NCBI RefSeq assembly: GCF_003353065.1
Contig: NZ_CP027806.1
Span: forward strand, 2,748,501-2,812,500
Direction of reading: 5' to 3'
Source of the DNA: Cyclonatronum proteinivorum
GTDB taxonomy: Bacteria; Bacteroidota; Rhodothermia; Balneolales; Cyclonatronaceae
DNA: 64,000 nt
Every line of letters begins with the position of its first letter. Position 1 is the stretch's first letter. Shown piece by piece: positions 8,549 through 16,452 of the stretch. The notes beneath the pieces were generated by a model. It was not told where the DNA came from, ran no database searches, and was given only the letters and a program-made list of their open reading frames with translations. The position numbers were made by a program, and so were the translations under genes.

Positions 8549-9634
8549 TTACAGGCTCACACGCTGACCTTGTCTCACAGGCGTATCAAGCACGGAGATG
8601 TAGCGTTCTCCGGATCGCAGACCCGATACGATTTCAACCCGTCCTTCATGCGCACGCCCCGTTCGCACCCAGCGCAATACCGCCTGACCCGATTCGGTTA
8701 CGGCGTAAAGTCCGGTGAGCTGTCCGCGGTGCACAAGCGCAGACTGCGGCACAAAAATAGCCGGCTCGTCGGAAATGCTCAGATGAAGCGTTGCAAACAT
8801 ACCGGGCCGGATGCCGCTTTCATGAGCGTCAGGCAGGACAGCTTCCGCTGAAAACTGCCTTGACATCTGATCGCCGCTACTGTTGACACGGGTAAGGGGA
8901 ACGGAATCCATTTCAATGCCGGCAGCCGGCACGCTGTACCGGATGGTTTCACCCGCAGTTAACTCACGGATGAGATTTTCCGGCAGATGGGCCCGGATTT
9001 TCAGCAAACCGGGACTTGATAGGGTAACAACGGGCTGTCCCGGTGCGGCGAGGTCTCCGGCACGCATAAATTTGCGGGAAACAACGCCCTCAAAGGGCGC
9101 ACGGATGACTGTATAGGCCAGCATTTCCTGTACTTCCTGTTCGGAAGCTTCCAGCATTTCAAGCTGTGCTTTGGCCATGTTGTAGCCGGCGGTCGCTTCA
9201 TCAAGTTCGTGCCGGGTTGCGCTTTCCTGCTCGTAGAGATTGGTGATTCGGCGAAAAGCGGCAGCGGCAAGCTCATATCCGGCGGCAGCCTGCATTTTGG
9301 CCGCCTGAATCTGCATGAGCTGCGCCCTGATCTGATTGTCGTTGATACGTGCAATCACCTGTCCGCGGCTAACCCGGTCGCCTTCATTAACATCAAGCAT
9401 GGTAATCGTGCCCATTACGATTGTGCTGAGGCGGGCTTCCTGCGCACTGATTGCAGAGGCAGGAAAGCTGTGGGTTACGATGGAAACTTCGGTACCGGCG
9501 AGCTCGGTCTGTACGGCAAGCGGCGTTTCCTGCGGGGTGGTTTCGGGTGATGCGCCACAGGCCTGAAGAATCAGCCCGGCCATTATCAGGGCTGAAATCA
9601 AAAGAAAAGACTTATTGGTATGGATAAAATGCAT
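8549..9634 (-). CDS. Periplasmic adaptor (membrane fusion) lipoprotein of RND efflux system
   Basis: HlyD/AcrA-type membrane fusion protein linking the RND pump to the outer-membrane channel. The chosen ATG gives a short basic leader ending in the lipobox L-Q-A-C, so the mature protein is a lipoprotein. An in-frame TTG 13 codons upstream (9673) is possible but would place a charged extension before the signal peptide. The mature part has a lipoyl-like half (V-S-R-G-Q-V-I-A-R), a coiled-coil hairpin rich in Ala, Glu and Gln, a second lipoyl half (F-E-G-V-V-S-R-K) and a beta-barrel/membrane-proximal end. It lies 38 bp upstream of the pump gene and just after the TolC-type gene. Confidence 0.9.
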   Translation of the reverse strand: MHFIHTNKSFLLISALIMAGLILQACGASPETTPQETPLAVQTELAGTEVSIVTHSFPASAISAQEARLSTIVMGTITMLDVNEGDRVSRGQVIARINDNQIRAQLMQIQAAKMQAAAGYELAAAAFRRITNLYEQESATRHELDEATAGYNMAKAQLEMLEASEQEVQEMLAYTVIRAPFEGVVSRKFMRAGDLAAPGQPVVTLSSPGLLKIRAHLPENLIRELTAGETIRYSVPAAGIEMDSVPLTRVNSSGDQMSRQFSAEAVLPDAHESGIRPGMFATLHLSISDEPAIFVPQSALVHRGQLTGLYAVTESGQAVLRWVRTGRAHEGRVEIVSGLRSGERYISVLDTPVRQGQRVSL

Positions 9635-9676
9635 GGGTTGAAGAATTTTGACGGTTTGTTTTTTTGATTTCAAAGC

Positions 9677-11005
9677 TTAGTTGCCGAGCAACAGCTCAAG
9701 GGCTGCGGCGCTCATATTGTACTGAAAGAAGGCTTCAAGCTGCTGCAGGCGGCTTTCGGACAGCCGGGTTTCGGCGAGGAGTAAATCGGTTGTGCGTTCC
9801 AGGCCTTCGGCGAAGCGATTGCCGCGGATGCGCGCGTTTTCTGTTGCACCGGCTACCGCTTCTTCAGAAAGTGAAATCCTGTTCAGGGCATGTTCAAGCG
9901 AGCGTGCGGCCTGACGCAAATCGGTGTGCTGCTGCTGCTGAAACTGATCGAGGCCTGTTCTCGCCATGCGGGCCCTTGCCGAAGCTTCTGCCCTGCGTCC
10001 GGCCTGCTGAAAACCGGAAAACACGTTCCAGCTCAGGCTTGCCCCGATCATGTAGGCCGAAGCACCAAAGCCAAAAGGGTCGTTGTCATTGAGTTCAAAG
10101 CTTCCAAACACATTCAGACGGGGCACAAAACTGTAAGCTGCGGATTTAACCATGTAGCCGGCGGCTTCGGCCTGAAGCGCTGCAGCGCGTACAAACGCAT
10201 TATCAGGCGGGGTTTCAACAGCTGCGCTATCCGGGAGGAATCCCGCCTGCTGTTGCAGCGAATCCGTAGGCAGAATGCGGGTCATAGCGTCCATCCCAAG
10301 TAACAGCGACAGTTTTTCCTGTGCAGTCTCCGCTTCATTAGCGGACTTCGCCAGCCGGCTTTCCAGCTCAAGACGGTGCACCCGTGCGGCGAGGAGGTCT
10401 TCGCGGCTGAGCATGCCTTCATTATAAAAGTTCTGTGCCTGCTTTTCGTAGGCTGCGGCCGTTTCAGCTGCTTCTGCAATTACCTGCTGTATCTGACCGT
10501 AAAGCACCAGCTTGTAATAGGCCTGCTTCACCTGAAAAGTTATCATGGCTGCGGTGCCATCAAGCATTTCACCGGCTGCTTCCGTCTGTGAGCGGGAAGC
10601 CCGGCGCGCGAACATCATATCGGCGTTGAACACAGGCTGTTGCACCGTGATACGGGCAGCATAGTTCTCGTACGAGCCGGGATTGTTCAGCCGCGCAGGA
10701 TCAAAGTCCGGAGCCGTTACCCGCTCTTGCTTTAACCTGAAGCCGAATACGTTCAGAGGATCATCGGTGCTAACCGCCTGATACTCCAGGGAAACAGAAG
10801 GCAGAAAGACAGCGCTCGTCTGACGATACTGCGCCTGTGCCACCTGCTGTTCATGGCGTTTCATAGCAATATCCCGGTTGTTTTCTGCTGCCAGCTCAAG
10901 GGCCTGTTCCAGCGACAATTCAAGCGTCTGTTGTGCGCTGAGCTGTAAGGGCGCGCCAAACAGCAACAGTAAGATCGGCACGAACAGTAACCCGGATACC
11001 CGCAT
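9677..11005 (-). CDS. TolC-family outer-membrane efflux channel
   Basis: Outer-membrane factor of the tripartite efflux system. The start chosen (11005) gives a clean signal peptide ending near L-S-A-Q-Q. An in-frame ATG at 11053 would add 16 residues with no signal-peptide character and would sit almost on the 11060-11075 dyad. The mature protein has two long alternating coiled-coil/beta repeats typical of OEP (PF02321) proteins, about 440 residues in all. It is the first gene of the channel-adaptor-pump-PII operon, 89 bp (or 40 bp with the longer start) after the ArsR-rhodanese gene, so it is likely under that regulator. Confidence 0.9.
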   Translation of the reverse strand: MRVSGLLFVPILLLLFGAPLQLSAQQTLELSLEQALELAAENNRDIAMKRHEQQVAQAQYRQTSAVFLPSVSLEYQAVSTDDPLNVFGFRLKQERVTAPDFDPARLNNPGSYENYAARITVQQPVFNADMMFARRASRSQTEAAGEMLDGTAAMITFQVKQAYYKLVLYGQIQQVIAEAAETAAAYEKQAQNFYNEGMLSREDLLAARVHRLELESRLAKSANEAETAQEKLSLLLGMDAMTRILPTDSLQQQAGFLPDSAAVETPPDNAFVRAAALQAEAAGYMVKSAAYSFVPRLNVFGSFELNDNDPFGFGASAYMIGASLSWNVFSGFQQAGRRAEASARARMARTGLDQFQQQQHTDLRQAARSLEHALNRISLSEEAVAGATENARIRGNRFAEGLERTTDLLLAETRLSESRLQQLEAFFQYNMSAAALELLLGN

Positions 11006-11059
11006 TGTTTTGCGTGGGTTTAGCTGACATGATGTTTGATACGACATTTGCATAATTGT

Positions 11060-11075
11060 ATAACTATGTAGTTAT
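11060..11075. promoter_or_regulatory. Inverted repeat between the regulator and efflux genes, candidate second operator
   Basis: ATAACT-ATGT-AGTTAT is a perfect 6-bp dyad in the short gap between the ArsR-rhodanese stop and the TolC-type gene. Its AT-rich arms and 16-bp size suit a winged-helix dimer. Its sequence differs from the 11781-11818 operator, so binding by the same regulator is uncertain. Confidence 0.4.
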
Positions 11076-11093
11076 TAAATGGTTAAAAAAAAA

Positions 11094-11753
11094 TCAGCGC
11101 TGCAATTGGCTGTTTTCCCACTCGGGGAGTCCTTTTTCCATGCGACGGGCGCTGTACCCGTTAGCGCGGAGTATTGCTACGGCTTCATCTGCCATGAGGC
11201 AAAACTCGCCCCTGCAATACGTCACAATCTCACAGTCCTGCGGAAGCTCAGCTATCCGTTTCGGCAGCTCGCGCACCGGAATGGAAACTGCACCCGGCAG
11301 CGCAGCAATCTCAAATTCTTCAGCCGGACGCACATCAAGGAGCACGACCTTACCACTGTTGATCATCCCGCTGATTTCTTCGAGACGAACCTGATCCGCG
11401 CTGTGCTTTTGCTCCCGGTAGGATTCCAAAAGCCGGCCAATTTCGGCATTCCTGCTCACGGCTGCTGCACGCAGCTGACACAGCAACTTATGCGTATCGG
11501 TACCAGAAAGACTGTAGAAAACCTGCTTGCCATCCCGACGGGCACTGACCAAACGGGCCTGACGCAGCACCTGTAAATGTGCCGAAGTATTGGCGACGCT
11601 TAATCCCGTGTTTTCCGAGATGTATTCTACAGACAGCGCCCCCTGTGCGAGAAGATCCAAAATTTCCAGACGCAGCGGATTGCCTAGCGCCTTGGTTAAA
11701 GCGGCTGATTCAGAATAGAGCTGTTTTTTGAGAACGGATGTTTTCATAGGCAT
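11094..11753 (-). CDS. ArsR-family repressor fused to a rhodanese domain
   Basis: A 219-residue two-domain regulator. Residues about 10-95 are an ArsR/SmtB winged helix (A-L-G-N-P-L-R-L-E-I-L with the N-T-S-A-H-L-Q-V-L recognition helix). Residues about 120-215 are a rhodanese domain with active-site loop C-R-G-E-F-C. ArsR-rhodanese fusions are known to respond to sulfur species or thiol-reactive compounds, with the rhodanese cysteine as likely sensor or sulfur carrier. That mechanism is inference here. A strong inverted repeat 28 bp upstream suggests self-repression, and the efflux operon follows on the same strand. An additional cysteine (L-C-Q-L) lies between the domains. Confidence 0.9.
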   Translation of the reverse strand: MPMKTSVLKKQLYSESAALTKALGNPLRLEILDLLAQGALSVEYISENTGLSVANTSAHLQVLRQARLVSARRDGKQVFYSLSGTDTHKLLCQLRAAAVSRNAEIGRLLESYREQKHSADQVRLEEISGMINSGKVVLLDVRPAEEFEIAALPGAVSIPVRELPKRIAELPQDCEIVTYCRGEFCLMADEAVAILRANGYSARRMEKGLPEWENSQLQR

Positions 11754-11780
11754 TTTTTATTCGCAGCAAATATACTAAAA

Positions 11781-11818
11781 CATTCAATCATTCAAAATTT
11801 TATTTGAATAATTGAATG
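11781..11818. promoter_or_regulatory. Near-perfect 16-bp inverted repeat, probable ArsR operator
   Basis: The left arm (CATTCAATCATTCAAA, 11781-11796) and right arm (TTTGAATAATTGAATG, 11803-11818) match at 15 of 16 positions around a 6-bp spacer. ATTCAA/TTGAAT arms are typical of ArsR/SmtB operators. The site lies just upstream of the ArsR-rhodanese start (11753), which fits autoregulation. Confidence 0.75.
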
Positions 11819-11862
11819 AACGCTGATCCAAAGCCTGAAGCGGTTTTGGTAAAATCACATCC

Positions 11863-11902
11863 AAAAAAAAGAAACCCCGATCTGCACTGTGCAAACCGGG
11901 GT
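11863..11902 (-). terminator. Terminator after the DUF3467 gene
   Basis: The stem ACCCCG (11874-11879) pairs with CGGGGT (11897-11902), and an inner TGCAC/GTGCA stem extends the hairpin. The run of eight A at 11863-11870 gives a U-tract on the minus strand. It ends the cbs-DUF3467 transcription unit. Confidence 0.75.
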
Positions 11903-11923
11903 AGATACAAGTTGAAAAAAGTA

Positions 11924-12241
11924 TCAGGCTTCGGGAAGCGGGCCGCGGTAGTTGAAGGGTACGTCGGGCTTGCCCGTTGTTTTGATGGTGCCGTGCTGCT
12001 TCTCGAAACGGCTGATGTTGTCGTTGAGCGCACCTGCGAGACGCTTGGCGTGATCCGGAGTGAGCACGAGGCGCTTCATCACTTTGGCTTTGGGCAGGCC
12101 GGGCATGACCGCAATGAAGTCAAACACGAATTCCGAAGCGGAATGGGTGATCATCACAAGGTTGGAGTACGTGCCGGGCGCTTCTTCTTTGGTGAGTTCT
12201 ATTTCAAGTTTTTTCTGCTTTCCTTGGTTAGGATTCTGCAT
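11924..12241 (-). CDS. DUF3467 domain protein
   Basis: A 105-residue soluble protein matching DUF3467, a small Bacteroidota-associated family of unknown role. The pattern is an N-terminal charged segment, then Y-S-N-L-V-M-I-T-H-S-x-x-E-F-V-F-D-F, then R-L-V-L-T-P-D-H-A-K-R-L. It lies 72 bp downstream of cystathionine beta-synthase on the same strand and is followed by a terminator, so the two are probably co-transcribed. No functional link to cysteine metabolism can be shown. Confidence 0.8.
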   Translation of the reverse strand: MQNPNQGKQKKLEIELTKEEAPGTYSNLVMITHSASEFVFDFIAVMPGLPKAKVMKRLVLTPDHAKRLAGALNDNISRFEKQHGTIKTTGKPDVPFNYRGPLPEA

Positions 12242-12313
12242 GATGGATGTGGGTCAGGGTTGGGATTGGTTGATTATATGGTCGGGTGCGCGCGAAGCAT
12301 TACAGCTACCGGC

Positions 12314-13690
12314 TCAGGCCGAGAGCGTGTGAATGAGATCGCTTCGCGTGATGATTTCGTAGCTGCCGTCTTTCATCCGAACGACCACAGCCTGATTTTC
12401 CTGATTGAGTAGGGTCGTGACTTCCGGAAACGGCGTGGAGTACTCGACCACAGGAAAAGGCTTGTCCATTACTTCGGCAATTTTCATGCCGCGCGCGCCG
12501 GGATCCTGAATTAACAGGGAAAGAATCATGGAGTCGGTCACGCTGCCGGTGAATTTGGTACCATCCATCACGGGAATCTGAGATATGCCGCTTTCATTCA
12601 TGCGATCAATAACATCGGAGAGTTTTTCATGCTCCTGCGCGGTGATAAGTCCCTTTTGATGCTCGCTTTTCATGCGCACCACAAAGTCTGCCACACGTGA
12701 TGAAGGCGGCTCCATGAAGTTGTTCTGTATCATCCACTCATCGTTATAAATCTTTGATACGTAACGGGTTCCGCTATCAGGAAGTACAACAACAACCACA
12801 TCGTCTTCGGTAAGGTTGTTGATTCGGGCGTACTCAAGTGCCCCCCAAACTGCCGCGCCGCATGAGCCCCCGATAAACAGGCCTTCCTTGCGGGCAAGGT
12901 CGCGGGTAGTAACAAAAGCTTCCTTATCCGGACACTGAATCACTTCATCAATGTAGTCGAAATCGATGGTTGTCGGGATGATGTCCTCCCCTATTCCTTC
13001 GGTGAGATAGGGCGCAATCTGAGACTTGTCAAATTTGCGGGTGTGATAATACGACAGATATACGGAACCAATGGAATCAACTCCGACAACTTTGATGTCG
13101 GGATTTTGCTCTTTCAGATATTTCGAAGTACCTGTAATGGTACCGCCGGTTCCCATGCCGGCAACAAAATGCGTGATCTTGCCTTCCGTCTGCTCCCAGA
13201 TTTCAGGGCCGGTAGTCTCATAGTGGGCCTGCGGATTGCTTGGGTTGTCGTACTGATTCGGGTAGTACGAGTTTGGAATTTCTTCGCTGAGCCGTTTGGC
13301 AACCGAATAGTAGCTGCGCGGATCATCCGGCTCCACATTGGTCGGGCAAATGCGCACTTCCGCACCCAAAGCCCGCAGAAGGTTGACCTTTTCCATGCTT
13401 TGCTTGTCGGTTGTTGTGAAAATACATCTGTAGCCCTTCACGACGGCAGCAAGGGCAAGTCCCATACCGGTATTTCCGGAAGTACCTTCAATAATGGTTC
13501 CGCCCGGTTTAATCAGCCCTTTGGCTTCGGCGTCTTCAATCATTTTAATGGCAATACGGTCTTTCACACTTTGACCGGGGTTGAAATATTCAACTTTGAC
13601 CAGAATGGTTGCCTTGGTTTTCGCGGCTACTTTTTGAAGCTTGATCAGCGGTGTGTGGCCGATGGTTTCGAGAATAGATTGCTTCCACAT
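12314..13690 (-). CDS. cbs: Cystathionine beta-synthase with C-terminal CBS pair
   Basis: PLP enzyme of transsulfuration, condensing serine and homocysteine (or acting as an O-acetylserine-type synthase). The catalytic part (about 1-320) has the PLP lysine K43 in N-P-G-Q-S-V-K-D-R, the substrate loop E-G-T-S-G-N-T-G and the phosphate-binding loop G-T-G-G-T-I-T-G. Residues about 335-458 hold two CBS modules (I-S-Q-I-P-V-M-D and E-V-M-D-K-P-F-P-V-V), which separates it from plain cysteine synthase CysK. Length (458) suits bacterial CBS without a heme domain. The CBS pair may bind an adenosyl ligand, but this is not shown. Confidence 0.88.
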   Translation of the reverse strand: MWKQSILETIGHTPLIKLQKVAAKTKATILVKVEYFNPGQSVKDRIAIKMIEDAEAKGLIKPGGTIIEGTSGNTGMGLALAAVVKGYRCIFTTTDKQSMEKVNLLRALGAEVRICPTNVEPDDPRSYYSVAKRLSEEIPNSYYPNQYDNPSNPQAHYETTGPEIWEQTEGKITHFVAGMGTGGTITGTSKYLKEQNPDIKVVGVDSIGSVYLSYYHTRKFDKSQIAPYLTEGIGEDIIPTTIDFDYIDEVIQCPDKEAFVTTRDLARKEGLFIGGSCGAAVWGALEYARINNLTEDDVVVVVLPDSGTRYVSKIYNDEWMIQNNFMEPPSSRVADFVVRMKSEHQKGLITAQEHEKLSDVIDRMNESGISQIPVMDGTKFTGSVTDSMILSLLIQDPGARGMKIAEVMDKPFPVVEYSTPFPEVTTLLNQENQAVVVRMKDGSYEIITRSDLIHTLSA

Positions 13691-14074
13691 AATCGTTGGG
13701 TTGTATAAGTTATTTATAAACAGTCGTGTCGTTACAGCGACACTTCAGAATACGCAATACAGCGAACATAAGCGCCTTCGCTGATTTACAGCTTTACACT
13801 ATCATCAATACTATTTTAGCTGAAAAATGCGGGTTTATTCGGGCTTCCCTGGTTTTAGCTGTGGAATACTTTTTCTACTTTGCACAGCTTTGCGCATGCG
13901 CATGCAACATCCGTTCAGCCTTAAAGCCGGAACAGAATCTGTTGCCTTTTCCGGCAAAAAGAATGACGAATTCCCGTATTCAGAATTTAAAATTAACTTA
14001 CGCCTTGAGCCATAAAAAACCAACTTTAAACCACTTTCAAAGCTTTGAAATCTGAGTCAGACTGCGGGGTTTTG
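13691..14074. other. Intergenic stretch between divergent cbs and the SpoIID-like gene
   Basis: About 380 bp without a convincing gene. It is AT-rich near cbs and must hold both divergent promoters. A TACTTTG-like element near 13877-13884 could be a Bacteroidota-type minus-7 box for the plus-strand gene, but it is one base short of TAnnTTTG. Confidence 0.4.
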
Positions 14075-15475
14075 ATGTCCTGTTCGCGCAGCTTGCATGC
14101 ACAGCTTTTTGGGCTTGCAAGCATGATGGCCGTGATTTTTTGGATGACGTGCTGTGCAACGCTTCCCGAAGGTGACACGCAACCCCCAAAACCTGATCCG
14201 GCAGAAGCGGAAGCACAGCTGAAAGCGGCAGCCGACCGAAGCGACCTTATCCGGCTGCACGGTATTTTTGAGCTCTATCCGCTGCAGCGTCCTGCGTATG
14301 GATCTTCGGGAGAGATTGCTGACGAATCAGCAACAGACCCTTTGGCCGACTCAGATGAGCTTCCAACGCATGACATCAGCTGGAACCCCATTGTGCGGGT
14401 GAATCTCTTTGCGATGAATCCGCCGCAACAGCTCACGCTTCAGGCGCACGAAGGCAATATCGCTGTTCAGGCAGCCGGACGCCCTGCGCAGCTCACAGCC
14501 GGACCCGGTGAACCGCTTCAGCTTCAGGCCGACGGGAACCTGGTAATACTGCAGTCCGGTACGCGGCAAACAGAAGCCGGTCAGTTCGACATTCATACGG
14601 AAGCAAGCGGCTTGGTACGCGCCATTCACCCGGAAAAACCCTGGCGCTATTATCGGGGTTCACTTCGGATAGAAGCCCGAAACAATCAGCTGCAGCTCAT
14701 CAACTATGTGACCCTTGAAGACTACGTCAGTAGTGTAGTAGGCAGTGAAATGAATTTCATGAACCCGGAAGCCTTAAAGGTTCAGGCCGTGATTTCACGC
14801 ACCTATGCGGTTTGGAACAGCGGTCGCAGTACATCCGCAGCGGGGTATGATCTCAATGACAGCGTACTGAATCAGGTGTATTTGGGAGAGCTGATTACAA
14901 GCCCCCGGTTTCGGGAAGCTGCTTACGCTACTTCAGGGGAAGTGCTGAGCTGGAGCGGGGAACTCATTCTTGCGGCCTATCACAGCACCTGCGGCGGGCA
15001 AACGGCAGCCAATGAAACGGTCTGGAGCGGTGCGCCCCTGCCCTGGCTCCGGGGGGCGGAAGACTTCGGGAGCTGTTCAGCTTCCCCGCACTTCCGCTGG
15101 CGCTTTGAAGTGCCTGCGGCTGAGCTGCACGAACTTTTTAATACAAACGGCATTCGGGTGGAAAACGGGAGCGGACAAGACCGGGCTTCGGTTGTGTATC
15201 TGAGCAAGGGCAGCGGATATGAAACGATTGGTGCCAATGCATTTCGTCTTCGGTTCAATCAGCGATACGGCACGCTTGCGCTGCGAAGTACGCATTTCAG
15301 ATTGGAAGAAGACGGGGAAACCTATATTTTTGAAGGTCGCGGCCTTGGGCACGGTATCGGGTTGTGTCAGTGGGGTGCCCTTGGAAAGGCCGAAGCCGGC
15401 TGGAATTACCGTGACATTCTGCGTTTTTACTACAACGGCGCCGATCTGAGCCGCCTGCCGGAACCACAGCCCTGA
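14075..15475 (+). CDS. SpoIID/LytB-domain lipoprotein
   Basis: An exported protein of about 466 residues. The ATG start gives a leader ending in W-M-T-C-C-A, a lipobox-like site. The middle part is beta-rich. The C-terminal half (about 200-460) is a SpoIID/LytB domain with the hallmark Y-V-S-S-V-V-G-S-E-M, A-L-K-V-Q-A-V-I-S-R-T-Y-A, H-S-T-C-G-G and G-H-G-I-G-L-C-Q-W-G-A segments. SpoIID is a lytic transglycosylase acting on stem-peptide-free glycan in spore formers. In this non-spore-former the homologue probably acts on peptidoglycan in the periplasm. It is followed by the small DUF4290-like gene on the same strand. Confidence 0.85.
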   Translation: MSCSRSLHAQLFGLASMMAVIFWMTCCATLPEGDTQPPKPDPAEAEAQLKAAADRSDLIRLHGIFELYPLQRPAYGSSGEIADESATDPLADSDELPTHDISWNPIVRVNLFAMNPPQQLTLQAHEGNIAVQAAGRPAQLTAGPGEPLQLQADGNLVILQSGTRQTEAGQFDIHTEASGLVRAIHPEKPWRYYRGSLRIEARNNQLQLINYVTLEDYVSSVVGSEMNFMNPEALKVQAVISRTYAVWNSGRSTSAAGYDLNDSVLNQVYLGELITSPRFREAAYATSGEVLSWSGELILAAYHSTCGGQTAANETVWSGAPLPWLRGAEDFGSCSASPHFRWRFEVPAAELHELFNTNGIRVENGSGQDRASVVYLSKGSGYETIGANAFRLRFNQRYGTLALRSTHFRLEEDGETYIFEGRGLGHGIGLCQWGALGKAEAGWNYRDILRFYYNGADLSRLPEPQP

Positions 15476-15551
15476 ATTGTAATCCCACATTGCAGCCCTT
15501 TTTCTGCCATTTTTCAAACATCTTCATCCCAATCCATCACATCCTTCCAAC

Positions 15552-15827
15552 ATGTTCATCCCCGTAAAAAAACCCAAAGATTTTGACTGTGGCTACAATC
15601 TCGACCTTATGATCGAAGCCCTTCCCCGCATTCAGGATTTGGAAGAACGCAAAACATACGCCAAGCGGATTGTGGGGCTCATCAAACAAAGTCACATCAA
15701 CTGGGTGAACATGAAAGGTGAGAGTCAGGCCGCCTGGGATTATTTTTTCAAGCTTGCCGACTACAACCCGGAAGATTACGGCATTGTAAGTCCTTACAAG
15801 ACTGGTGAACCGGACGATGCCCGCTGA
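15552..15827 (+). CDS. DUF4290-like small protein
   Basis: A 91-residue protein with the Bacteroidota DUF4290 pattern: a Gly-Tyr-N segment, then L-M-I-E-A-L-P-x-I-x-D-x-E-E-R-x-x-Y-A-x-R-I-V and a W-D-Y-F-F-K-L-A-D-Y motif. It is shorter than many members, which run to about 200 residues, and has no signal peptide. It lies 76 bp after the SpoIID-like gene and converges on coaE, whose stop is 17 bp away. Function is unknown; the family call is moderate. Confidence 0.6.
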   Translation: MFIPVKKPKDFDCGYNLDLMIEALPRIQDLEERKTYAKRIVGLIKQSHINWVNMKGESQAAWDYFFKLADYNPEDYGIVSPYKTGEPDDAR

Positions 15828-15844
15828 AATTCGTCAGCTGCTAA

Positions 15845-16441
15845 TCAGCTGATTAGCTCCGCCCAAACGGCGCGTGCTTTTTGATGCAGTTCTTCGCGTG
15901 TGCCGTTGTTTTCTATGATGATATCGCGCTGCGGATCAAGCGCTTCAAACAGGCCTTTTTGCTGCGCCATACGCTGGCTGATGTGCGCTTCGTTGTGCCC
16001 GTCACGCGCCTGAACCCGCGCCTTTCGAACGGCCTCTCCGGCTTCACAGAGCACGACGACATCAAGCATGGCAGGGCGCCCATGCTTTAGAAGCAAGGCG
16101 GCTTCCTTTACAAAAACCGGCGTCCCCTTCTCCCGCTGTACGCCAATTAAACGGTCCGTTTCCCGGTACACGGCGGGGTGCACGAGCCGATTCAGCTCCT
16201 CAACCCGTCCTTTTTCAAACGCTTCCTGCGCGAGATATGGCCGGTTGAGACTGCCATCCGACGTATAAACAGCTTCGCCGAACGCGGCTTTGAGTCCGGC
16301 GATAAGCTCCGGATCAGTTGTCATCAGGGTTTTGGCCGTCTGGTCTGCGTCCATCACAAAAGCGCCCAAATCCGCCCAGATTTTGGCAACGGTTGTTTTT
16401 CCGCTCCCAATGCCGCCGGTCAGCCCTACAAGTTTCATCAT
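15845..16441 (-). CDS. coaE: Dephospho-CoA kinase
   Basis: The last step of coenzyme A synthesis, phosphorylating the ribose 3'-OH of dephospho-CoA. The P-loop G9-G-I-G-S-G-K15-T-T is at the N-terminus. It is followed by the family's D-A-D-Q-T-A segment and the H-P-x-V-Y-R lid region. At 198 residues it is full length. It lies 11 bp downstream of nadB on the same strand, so the two cofactor genes are likely one unit. Confidence 0.93.
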   Translation of the reverse strand: MMKLVGLTGGIGSGKTTVAKIWADLGAFVMDADQTAKTLMTTDPELIAGLKAAFGEAVYTSDGSLNRPYLAQEAFEKGRVEELNRLVHPAVYRETDRLIGVQREKGTPVFVKEAALLLKHGRPAMLDVVVLCEAGEAVRKARVQARDGHNEAHISQRMAQQKGLFEALDPQRDIIIENNGTREELHQKARAVWAELIS

Positions 16442-16452
16442 CCCCCCTCCCG

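Noticed and set aside
9634-9673. TTG start for the adaptor lipoprotein
   Set aside because: The extra 13 residues would put a charged tail before a standard lipoprotein signal peptide; the ATG fits better.
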